A stretch of 45,780 nucleotides of DNA from Candidatus Endomicrobium macrotermitis (GTDB taxonomy: Bacteria; Elusimicrobiota; Endomicrobiia; Endomicrobiales; Endomicrobiaceae), in the NCBI GenBank assembly GCA_031271405.1, contig JAISVT010000061.1, forward strand, positions 1 to 45,780. The letters run 5' to 3'. This document shows, one piece after another, positions 26,400 through 35,630 of the stretch. A model generated the notes under the pieces. It saw nothing but the letters and a program-made list of their open reading frames with translations. It did not search any database and was not told the origin of the DNA. The translations under genes and the position numbers were made by a program. Each line of letters begins with the position of its first letter. Within the stretch, counting starts at the first letter, position 1.

Positions 26400-26987
26400 T
26401 TATTTTGCATACCCTATGGCGTGAACGATCTTAACTTCATAGTCTTTTTTGAGCGGGAGCGTTCCTTTAAGCGCGTCGCTGCCGCCTCTTTTAACGACAT
26501 TCGCAAGACCCGCCGAAGCGCAATATAACCCCGCGTTTTGATAAAGCGAGCCTACGTGCATTTCGTCAAAATCGTCTTCATCGTCAACCGCATAAAGCAG
26601 AGTAACGCCTGCCGGCGAATATTTGCCTCTTTCGTCGGAAGCTAACGCCTGCTGCAATCTGTTATTTTTCGCGTCGTATAACCAAACGCCGTCCTGTAAA
26701 ACCGCGTAAACTTCTATTTTCTGGCTGTTTCTTCCGGTAGGAGCGGTGCGTTTGCCGTCAGAACGGTTTATTCCCCAGGTCGCCCATAAAAGGTTTGAAA
26801 GTTCCTGCAATGAAAGCGGCTTTTCGCTTATGCCTCTTTCCGATTTCCTTAAATTAAGCGCCTGCATCAAAGGTTTCCCGCCGTTTTTATCCGGCTCGGG
26901 CAGATTTTTAAACTCCTGCGCCAAAGCAACTCCAGAAAAAATAAAAACAAACGACAGCGCGGCAATAATTTTTGATAACTTGATCAT
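26400..26987 (-). CDS. Exported SagB/nitroreductase-family protein, copy 1
   Basis: 195 residues with a signal peptide (ending VALAQ) and the same blocks as its neighbour: LRKSERGI, LLWATWGINRSDGKRTAPTGRN, NAGLYCASAGLANVV. The two are separated by 36 bp and differ mostly in charged surface residues, so they are recent paralogues. It is the first gene of the five-gene run leading to the SNF transporter and gyrA. Upstream, 26988-27100 holds no gene I can support. Confidence 0.82.
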   Translation of the reverse strand: MIKLSKIIAALSFVFIFSGVALAQEFKNLPEPDKNGGKPLMQALNLRKSERGISEKPLSLQELSNLLWATWGINRSDGKRTAPTGRNSQKIEVYAVLQDGVWLYDAKNNRLQQALASDERGKYSPAGVTLLYAVDDEDDFDEMHVGSLYQNAGLYCASAGLANVVKRGGSDALKGTLPLKKDYEVKIVHAIGYAK

Positions 26988-27100
26988 TTTTTTGCTCTCC
27001 TTTTACTTTTAGATTTCGGCAAAGGCGTATTTTTTTCTAAAATGCGCACAGTGTCTTTCGCAAGCGAAACATTATCGATATCCAAAATATAATGCGGTTA

Positions 27101-28129
27101 TTATTTCAACTCTTCTTCTATTTCTTCTATTGTCGGCAAAGACGATTTATAATTTTCCGGCAAAACTTGAGTGATATTATATTCGCTTATACCTATAGGC
27201 TTTTTTATATCTTTAAGAGAATATTCCACGACCGTATCTTTTTTTGACTTACAAATTAAAATGCCGATTGTCGGCTTATCTTGTTTTTCTTTTAAAATAT
27301 CATCGACGGCAGAGATATAAAAATTCAACTTCCCCGCAAATTCCGGCTTAAATTTTACGGTTTTTAACTCAACAACCACATAACAACGAAGTTTAATATG
27401 GTAAAAAAGCAAATCTATGAAGAAATCTTCTTCGTCTATAGTAAGCTTGTACTGCCGGCCTACAAAAGAAAAACCTGCGCCGAGTTCCAATAAAAATTTT
27501 GTCATTTGGGAAACTAAAGCATTTTCAAGTTCCAGTTCGTCATGCTTTTCGCGAATCTGCAAAAAATCAAAATTATAAGGATCTTTTGTAATCTGCAAAG
27601 CCAAATCTGATTGAGGTTTTGGAAGTTTATTTTTAAAATTTGTTATAGCTTTTCCGGCGCGCGCATATAGTTGTGATTCTATTTGATGAGTCAAAACGGA
27701 ACGGGACCAATTATTCTCTATCGTTTTTTGAATATAAAATAAAGCTTCTTTTTGATTTTGAGATTTAGACAGTATAACAAGATTGTGTCCCCATGGAATC
27801 TGCGTTAATTGGGCAACAACTTGTTGCCCAATTGCATTATCAGCGTTCCAAAACAAAAACCATTGTCTTACGTATTTTAAATTTCTTAACGACAATCCTT
27901 TCATATCAGGAAAAGATTCAGTCAAATCTTTGCTCATTTCCTGCAAAAACCCGTCGCCCCAAACCGCTTTCTCCTGCTCCGCCGCAATCTTTTGCCCCAT
28001 ATACCAATAAAGCAATATCAGCTCTTTATTTACGGACAAAGCCGCTTTGATCTGAGAGCTTTGTATATGCTCTTTAACATCTTTTATAAATTTTAAATAA
28101 TTGGGATTTTTTGTAAACCGTTTCGTCAT
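27101..28129 (-). CDS. YhcG/DUF1016 family protein, PDDEXK nuclease-like
   Basis: The N-terminal DUF1016 helical domain (LILLYWYMGQKIA, GDGFLQEMSKDL, LSLRNLKYVRQWF, IPWGHNLVIL) is followed by a C-terminal PDDEXK-type core: DFFIDLLFYHIKLRCYVVVELK, with Asp and ExK in place. 342 residues, normal. Members are often found in defence or mobile regions; the activity is uncertain. A 27-bp perfect palindrome lies in the coding sequence at 27807-27833. No clear Shine-Dalgarno precedes the ATG. Confidence 0.85.
   Translation of the reverse strand: MTKRFTKNPNYLKFIKDVKEHIQSSQIKAALSVNKELILLYWYMGQKIAAEQEKAVWGDGFLQEMSKDLTESFPDMKGLSLRNLKYVRQWFLFWNADNAIGQQVVAQLTQIPWGHNLVILSKSQNQKEALFYIQKTIENNWSRSVLTHQIESQLYARAGKAITNFKNKLPKPQSDLALQITKDPYNFDFLQIREKHDELELENALVSQMTKFLLELGAGFSFVGRQYKLTIDEEDFFIDLLFYHIKLRCYVVVELKTVKFKPEFAGKLNFYISAVDDILKEKQDKPTIGILICKSKKDTVVEYSLKDIKKPIGISEYNITQVLPENYKSSLPTIEEIEEELK
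27807..27833. repeat. 27-bp perfect palindrome inside the YhcG-type gene
   Basis: Arms of 13 bp (27807-27819 and 27821-27833) around a single C. On the coding strand it encodes the GQQVVAQ region just before IPWGHN. Confidence 0.9.
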
Positions 28130-28183
28130 AATTTTTTCTATAAAAATTAATTGCCTTTTACCTTAATTTATCAAAACGTCTCT

Positions 28184-28207
28184 GCATCACCGCATCCCTG
28201 CATCTTT
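28184..28207 (+). repeat. Octamer tandem repeat after gyrB
   Basis: Three units of GCATCNNN (GCATCACC, GCATCCCT, GCATCTTT) lie directly beyond the gyrB stop. Related tracts sit at the ends of dnaA (32695-32718) and mnmE (35614-35629). Confidence 0.6.
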
Positions 28208-28209
28208 CT

Positions 28210-30774
<2,565 letters not shown>

Positions 30775-30824
30775 TTATATTTTTAAAATAAATATTCGTA
30801 CCGCTCCGGATATGACAAACCCGG

Positions 30825-31145
30825 CTATTTCACCGAAACTTTTATGTTTTTTATTTTTGCGCTGCCAAGATACTGGTTCAATCTGTTTATTATTTCTTTT
30901 TTGCGGAGCATTATTTCGTTTATCGCGGCGCTGTACTTTGTTTGGGCGAAAATCGTGCCGTCTTTGTAGCCGCATACTTCCACGCCGTCTATGCCGAGTT
31001 CTTTGTCCCAGACTTTCATTACCGCAAAAAGGTTTTCGTCAAGCCCGAGCATTTTTTTTATGGGTTCTAAAATGTCCGCTACGGGCATAAGTTCGGATTT
31101 TCTTGCGGTTTTATAGGGTTTTCTTTTTTCTTCGAAATAGGTCAT
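30825..31145 (-). CDS. DUF721/DciA-like protein
   Basis: 106 residues matching the small DUF721 family, which includes the helicase-loading factor DciA. Its place between dnaN and gyrB, where recF-DUF721 is usual, supports the call. The pattern VMKVWDKELG...VEVCGYKDGTIFAQTKYSAAINEIMLRKKEIINRLN is the KH-like DUF721 core. A loader role is inference; no DnaC or DnaI is visible nearby. Confidence 0.8.
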   Translation of the reverse strand: MTYFEEKRKPYKTARKSELMPVADILEPIKKMLGLDENLFAVMKVWDKELGIDGVEVCGYKDGTIFAQTKYSAAINEIMLRKKEIINRLNQYLGSAKIKNIKVSVK

Positions 31146-31225
31146 ATGTTTTTAAAGAAGATAAGAAGACAGGAGGGTATGTAACGGCATTGTCTTTGCT
31201 TACCTTCTTATCATCCTATCTTCTA
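31146..31225. repeat. Inverted octamer-repeat element between dnaN and the DUF721 gene
   Basis: The left half reads AGAAGATA-AGAAGACA and the right half TTATCATC-CTATCTTC, so octamer units point inward from both ends like long terminal inverted repeats. It fills the whole gap and starts at the dnaN stop. Related elements are at 37155-37245 and 40202-40307. Confidence 0.65.
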
Positions 31226-31227
31226 AA

Positions 31228-32349
31228 TTAAACTCTCATCGGCATTACTACGCAGAGATAGTTTTTGTCTTTCTCGGGAGAAAGCGTCGCAGGATTTAAC
31301 GCGTTCGTAAACGAAAATATCGCCGACTCTTCGTCAATATTTTGAAGAACTTCTTTTATAAAATTGGGATTAAAGTTTATTTCCGAAGGTTCGCCTTTAT
31401 AATCTACTTCCACTTCCACTTCGCCCGAGCCCAAGCCCGCCGTTGAAGCCGATATTCTTAAAACATTGGCGCTGAAGTAAAATTTTACCGCAGACGATCT
31501 GTCGGAAGAAAGCTTATCGCCGGTCAAAAGCGCCATTTGTTTTACCGCGGTCAAAGCGTCTTTTACGTTCAATTTTACCTGCGATTCGGTCTTTTTGGGT
31601 ATTACCTGCTCGTAATTGGGGAAAACGCCTTCTATAAGCGTAGATAAGAAAGTTATATCTTTAAATTCTATGGCGCATTGATTGTCCGCTATGCCGACTT
31701 TTACGTTTTCGGCTCCGTCCGCGGCTGCAATAAGCCTTAACATATCGGCAACGGCCTTTGTAGGAACAATGGCTTTGCCCTTTATCTTTTTATCGAGCGA
31801 TTCTGTCGTTACGTAAGCAAGCCTTCTGCCGTCAGTCGCAACCATTCTTAAAATGCCTTCTTCGGCTATAAAATAAACGCCGTTCAAAACATATCTCTGC
31901 GAATCTTTGGAAACGGCAAAAACCGTTTTTTTAAGCATTGAAGAGAAAATTTCGGATTTTATAGTGAAATTGTTTTCTTTAGGGAATTCCGGTATGACGG
32001 GATATTCGGTCTTTGAAATTCCGGTCAATGTAAACTTCGATTTTCCGGATTTTATGTTTATCTGGTTTGTTTCGTCAGCCCTTATTTCTATTTCGGAGTC
32101 TTGCGACAGTTCTTTTATTATGTCGGCAAATCTTTTTGCGGGTATTGTTATTCCGCCTTCTTCGACTATTTCGCCTTTAATATGGCATTTTACGGCTATT
32201 TCCAGGTCTGTAGATGAAAGTTTTATTATATTGCCTTCCGTTTCAAATAAAAAGTTAGATAATACGGGAAGAGTGCTTTTTGACGACGCTACGGGCGAAA
32301 CGGTTTGAATTCCTCTCATCAATTCTTCTTTTCCACAAATTACTTTCAT
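31228..32349 (-). CDS. dnaN: DNA polymerase III beta sliding clamp
   Basis: Ring-shaped processivity clamp. The 373-residue protein shows the three-domain DnaN pattern: MKVICGKEELMRGIQTVSPVASSKSTLPVLSN start, GVYFIAEEGILRMVATDGRRLAY in domain 2, and the C-terminal PMRV clamp ending (VVMPMRV). GGGAG precedes the ATG. It follows dnaA by 365 bp. Confidence 0.98.
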   Translation of the reverse strand: MKVICGKEELMRGIQTVSPVASSKSTLPVLSNFLFETEGNIIKLSSTDLEIAVKCHIKGEIVEEGGITIPAKRFADIIKELSQDSEIEIRADETNQINIKSGKSKFTLTGISKTEYPVIPEFPKENNFTIKSEIFSSMLKKTVFAVSKDSQRYVLNGVYFIAEEGILRMVATDGRRLAYVTTESLDKKIKGKAIVPTKAVADMLRLIAAADGAENVKVGIADNQCAIEFKDITFLSTLIEGVFPNYEQVIPKKTESQVKLNVKDALTAVKQMALLTGDKLSSDRSSAVKFYFSANVLRISASTAGLGSGEVEVEVDYKGEPSEINFNPNFIKEVLQNIDEESAIFSFTNALNPATLSPEKDKNYLCVVMPMRV

Positions 32350-32714
32350 CTGTTTTCTCCCTTTTTTTAAAAAAAGATAATTATTACTGTAGTTGGCTGT
32401 ATATTGTTAATAAGTACTTATATGCTGCAAAATATTTATGATTATAAGATTAAATTTCAATAAAGTTAATAATAATAATTATGTTAATAAAGCGACGAAG
32501 TTACTAGTGTTATTAATGAATTGAAACATTATACAAATTTTGAAGTAATTATGCACGCTAAAACAACAATTGAAAAGGCGGCGTTTGGAAGCTGGGAAAT
32601 CAGGAAACGGCAATCAGGAATGATTGAAAAAAGCAAAAATAAATTCTTTTATCATTAACCGTTTGTCAATTAAACCGCTTCTTGCCTTTGCTATGCATCA
32701 CAGCATCCATGCGT
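32350..32714. other. AT-rich dnaA-dnaN gap, possible DNA-unwinding region
   Basis: 365 bp without a supported gene. The part 32370-32540 is extremely AT-rich (TTAATAATAATAATTATG and similar runs), as expected of an unwinding element. The part 32570-32640 has GGAAATCAGGAAACGG-like short repeats. I find no perfect TTATCCACA box here, so a role in initiation is only a possibility. Confidence 0.4.
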
Positions 32715-32718
32715 CTAT
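32695..32718 (+). repeat. Octamer tandem repeat overlapping the dnaA stop
   Basis: GCATCACA, GCATCCAT, GCGTCTAT: three octamers of the family at 28184-28207. The dnaA stop codon (32717-32715) is inside the last unit. Confidence 0.6.
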
Positions 32719-34076
32719 ACGTCGGCAGTCCGGATTTTCTTGATAAGCTGGTTTAATTTTGCGTTAAAATACGGGTCGGAGTTCATTTTATCTTTGATTT
32801 TGTTGCAGGCGTGCATTACCGTGGTATGGTCTCTTCCGCCGAAAGCCTCGCCTATGTCGTTTGTAGAAAACTCGTCGGTAAGCGTGCGCGAAAGATACAT
32901 TGCTATTTGCCGCGGAAACGCCACGGCGTCGGTTCTGCGTTTGGAGCGCATATCCCTTAAATCTATGTTAAAGTCTTCGGCTACGACTTTTTGAATCAGT
33001 TCCATTGTAACGCGCGCGCTGTCGTCTGCGGGTTTTACGATGTCTTTTAATATCTTCTGCACGGAATCTACCGTCAAAGGCGTACCCGTAAAAGCCGAAA
33101 AAGCGGCAATTCTTAAAAGCGAACCTTCAAGTTCCCTTATGTTAGATTTTATATGCGTGGCGATATACAAAATAACGTCATCCGGAACGTACAATTTTTC
33201 GTCTTCCGCTTTTTTGCGAAGTATCGCTATTCTTGTTTCCAAATCCGGCGACTGAATATCTGCAGTCACACCCCACTCGAAACGCGAAATAAGGCGTTCT
33301 TCTATTCTTTCAAGCTCTTTCGGCGGCCTGTCGGAAGAAACCACTATTTGTTTTCCCGAAGTGTGCAGCGAGTTAAACATATTGTGAAACTCTTCCTGCG
33401 AGCTTTCTTTTCCGCCCAAAAACTGTATATCGTCTATTAAAAGGCAGTCCAGGCTTCTGTACTTGTTTTTGAACGCGGGCATTTTGTCGAAACGCACAAA
33501 GTCTATGAATTCGGAAGTAAACTTTTCGGTTGTCGTGTATAAAACCTTTAAATTAGGATTAGACTGCTTTATGTAATTGCCTATGGCGTGAAGCAAATGC
33601 GTTTTTCCCAGGCCTACGCCGCCGTAAATGAAAAGCGGATTGAACTGTTTTCCCGGATTTTTTGCCACGGCTTCGGCGCAAGCGTGGGCAAACCTGTTTG
33701 ACGAGCCTACTACAAAACGCTCAAAAACGTATTTCGGGTTTATCTGGTCTTTCTGAACGCTTTGCGTCTGGGGAACGTCCGCCGGAGCGGGCGTACTTTC
33801 GACCTGCGCGATTATCGGCGTTAAATCCGTTTGGGGTTTTAATTCAAGGTTTATCTGCTGCCCTAAAACCGTTGTTAAAAACTGCTCAATATTTTTTTGA
33901 TGATGGCTTTCTATCCATTGCGAAAAATAAATATTCGGAACCGCTACGGTAAAAATATTGTTTTCCAAATTTAAAGGCTTTAAAGGCGCTATCCATAAAT
34001 TATAAGTTTCCTGCGAAACCGATAAATTGATGTTATCCACAACTTTTTGCCACAAGTCAGTAATTGAAACGTTCAT
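32715..34076 (-). CDS. dnaA: Chromosomal replication initiator DnaA
   Basis: AAA+ initiator that binds DnaA boxes and opens oriC. Domain I is at 1-~80, a short Pro/Gln linker at ~85-112, Walker A GGVGLGKT at 152-159, Walker B LLIDDIQFL at about 211-219, and the domain IV signature FGGRDHTTVMHACNKI near residues 413-428. 453 residues. GAGG precedes the ATG. DnaA boxes lie in its first codons and just upstream, so autoregulation is likely. Confidence 0.98.
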   Translation of the reverse strand: MNVSITDLWQKVVDNINLSVSQETYNLWIAPLKPLNLENNIFTVAVPNIYFSQWIESHHQKNIEQFLTTVLGQQINLELKPQTDLTPIIAQVESTPAPADVPQTQSVQKDQINPKYVFERFVVGSSNRFAHACAEAVAKNPGKQFNPLFIYGGVGLGKTHLLHAIGNYIKQSNPNLKVLYTTTEKFTSEFIDFVRFDKMPAFKNKYRSLDCLLIDDIQFLGGKESSQEEFHNMFNSLHTSGKQIVVSSDRPPKELERIEERLISRFEWGVTADIQSPDLETRIAILRKKAEDEKLYVPDDVILYIATHIKSNIRELEGSLLRIAAFSAFTGTPLTVDSVQKILKDIVKPADDSARVTMELIQKVVAEDFNIDLRDMRSKRRTDAVAFPRQIAMYLSRTLTDEFSTNDIGEAFGGRDHTTVMHACNKIKDKMNSDPYFNAKLNQLIKKIRTADV

Positions 34077-34119
34077 ACAATCCTCAAGTTATCCACAATT
34101 GTGGATATGGTTATCAACA
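34033..34119. other. oriC: DnaA-box cluster, oriC and dnaA-promoter candidate
   Basis: Perfect TTATCCACA boxes at 34033-34041 (inside dnaA) and 34089-34097; a reversed one-mismatch box at 34100-34108; and TTATCAACA at 34111-34119. Four boxes in 87 bp at the 5' end of dnaA is a typical origin or autoregulatory signal. AT-rich DNA continues to 34170. Whether initiation occurs here or downstream of dnaA is not decided by sequence alone. Confidence 0.65.
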
Positions 34120-34199
34120 ACATAAAATTGATTGAAAAATGAGACATTTTTAAGAAATGAAATTGTACATTTTTTATGAAGTTTTGTCAAGAGCATCGG

Positions 34200-34440
34200 G
34201 AAGTGCTGCGCCCCCGGCCCCCGCCATACTTTTTGCAGACGTTCAAAAAGTATGCAAAAAAACTGCCGCGGGTAACGCATTTGTTCCGAAGTTTTTGGCA
34301 ATTTCTTAAAACGAGATTAAACAGCCAATCTCTGCCTTCGGCAGTGTGCGGACTTCGTATGCTCAAACATAAGAAATTGACTACCCCAAAAACTTCTCCG
34401 CTCATAGACGCGTTAAGGCGGCAGCGGCAACGGCAAAGAT
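34200..34440. other. Structured intergenic segment upstream of dnaA
   Basis: An 11-bp perfect hairpin has arms 34225-34235 and 34244-34254. A longer inverted repeat pairs 34288-34298 with 34386-34396 (GAAGTTTTTGG) and 34299-34307 with 34371-34379 (CAATTTCTT), enclosing a small CTGCC-TTC-GGCAG hairpin near 34333. A 72-codon minus-strand ORF spans it, but the ORF lacks a start signal and protein-like composition. It could be a repeat element or an RNA. The rest of the 34120-34612 gap holds the REP pair and nothing else. Confidence 0.5.
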
Positions 34441-34454
34441 ATTACTTCCTTGCC

Positions 34455-34490
34455 GTCATTCTGCGGAGGCAAAGCCTCTCGCAGAATCTA
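34455..34490 (-). repeat. REP-like palindrome, first of an inverted pair
   Basis: GTCATTCTGCG-GAGGC...GCCTC-CGCAGAATCTA, the mirror orientation of its partner at 34499-34526 and separated from it by 8 bp. The arms are extended by an extra GAGGC/GCCTC pairing. Confidence 0.75.
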
Positions 34491-34498
34491 TGAATTTA

Positions 34499-34526
34499 TA
34501 GACCCTGCAACTTCGTGCAGGGTGAC
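34499..34526 (+). repeat. REP-like palindrome, second of an inverted pair
   Basis: TAGACCCTGCA-ACTTCG-TGCAGGGTGAC. The stem bases differ from other copies in a paired way (CCCTGCA/TGCAGGG). The inverted-pair layout repeats that at 12891-12969. Confidence 0.75.
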
Positions 34527-34612
34527 AACTTTGTTTGTCCGGGTGCAGGCTGCCGAAGAATAAAATCCTTTTAACTGATTTCGGCAATGACAGATAAGAA
34601 GAGACTTTGTTT

Positions 34613-35569
34613 CTAACGAAGTTTTTCGGTTAAATTCAGGAAATCCTGCAAAGGGATTTTGTCGGGGCGCAGCATCGGGTCTATTCGGCAGGTTTTTAGT
34701 AAATCGGCAGCTTTGGTTTTGTCCGTTTTTGTAAAAGAGCTCAAAGAGTTGAGAATGGTTTTTCTGCGTTGGCTGAAAGCGTGTTTTATAAAATCAAAAA
34801 GTACTTTATCGGGCGCAGGCGAATGCCTGTTTGTAAGTTTTATAACCGACGACATCACTTTCGGCGGCGGGTTAAAACATTTGGGGGAAACGTCAAACAA
34901 GACTTTGCAGTCGGCATAATATTGCGTAAAAATCGAAATATAGCCGTAATCTTTATCCCCGGGTTTTGCGGCAAGCCGTTGGATGACTTCTTTTTGAAGC
35001 ATAAAGACGCATTGCGTCCAATTTTGCACAGGTAAAATCTTTTGTATTATTGCAGTTCCGACGTTGTAAGGAAGGTTTGAGATAATTTTGAACGGCGAAG
35101 TGAAAAGTGGAAAGCGGGGAGTGGAATTAACGGCAGACCCCTCACCTGCCCTTCGGGCATCCTCTCCTCGTTTTTCTTCGGAGCCCGGGCGCTCACATCT
35201 CGCGCCCGCGGCAGACTCGTCCTCGTTATTCCTCGGACTGCCGCCCGCAAGGGGCGAGGGAACAGACTTTGCCGTATCCCCACTCTTCAATCTCCACTCT
35301 TCGCTCTGCAGTTTCAAAAAGTCTTCATTTATAATCTCAACATTATTAATGTTGTGGAAAGAAAAGTAATGGTTGAGCTGCTGCGCTAAAACCGGGTCTA
35401 TTTCCACCGCGGCCAAACGTTTGACCTGCGGCTGTATAAGTTTAGTCAAAACGCCTTTCCCGGGACCTATTTCCAGGACTTCGTCATCTTTTTCAAGTCC
35501 TGCCGCTTTAAGTATATTGTTGGCGATATTTAAATCTGTTAAAAAGTTTTGGCCGTGTTTTTGGCGCAT
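34613..35569 (-). CDS. ksgA: 16S rRNA dimethyladenosine transferase KsgA with an in-frame repeat insertion
   Basis: Dimethylates two adjacent adenines in helix 45 of 16S rRNA. Seen: QNFLTD, the AdoMet motif VLEIGPGKGVLT, and catalytic NLPYNV (165-170). 318 residues instead of about 260-270. The extra segment is residues ~88-159, between DFLKL and FKIISNLPY. It is encoded by the repeat element at 35091-35313 and is rich in Pro, Gly, Arg and Glu. The same peptide core occurs in MnmE. The inserted loop just precedes the catalytic strand, yet both flanks are intact and no frame is broken. Confidence 0.93.
   Translation of the reverse strand: MRQKHGQNFLTDLNIANNILKAAGLEKDDEVLEIGPGKGVLTKLIQPQVKRLAAVEIDPVLAQQLNHYFSFHNINNVEIINEDFLKLQSEEWRLKSGDTAKSVPSPLAGGSPRNNEDESAAGARCERPGSEEKRGEDARRAGEGSAVNSTPRFPLFTSPFKIISNLPYNVGTAIIQKILPVQNWTQCVFMLQKEVIQRLAAKPGDKDYGYISIFTQYYADCKVLFDVSPKCFNPPPKVMSSVIKLTNRHSPAPDKVLFDFIKHAFSQRRKTILNSLSSFTKTDKTKAADLLKTCRIDPMLRPDKIPLQDFLNLTEKLR
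35091..35313 (-). mobile_element. In-frame palindromic repeat element, ksgA copy
   Basis: The core 35139-35260 (122 bp) has ends CCCTCACC/GGCGAGGG and is nearly identical to 35977-36101 in mnmE. It is flanked by heptamer tracts, GTGAAAA-GTGGAAA-GCGGGGA on the left and pyrimidine mirror units on the right. Outer ends AACGGC...GAAG and CTTCGCTCTGCAGTT are imperfect inverted repeats. A TGCCC-TTC-GGGCA hairpin (35147-35159) sits where the mnmE copy has a different but also paired hairpin. Confidence 0.85.
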
Positions 35570-35613
35570 ATATTCTGCCCTTTATCCGATATTCCGTTTA
35601 ATGCCGCTGTCAT

Positions 35614-35629
35614 GCATCCCTGCATCCTT
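35614..35629 (+). repeat. Two octamer repeats after mnmE
   Basis: GCATCCCT and GCATCCTT lie just beyond the mnmE stop, of the same family as the tracts at the ends of gyrB and dnaA. Confidence 0.5.
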
Positions 35630-35630
35630 T

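Noticed and set aside
34187-34405. 72-codon minus-strand ORF upstream of dnaA
   Set aside because: It spans long inverted repeats, lacks a ribosome site and has no protein-like pattern.
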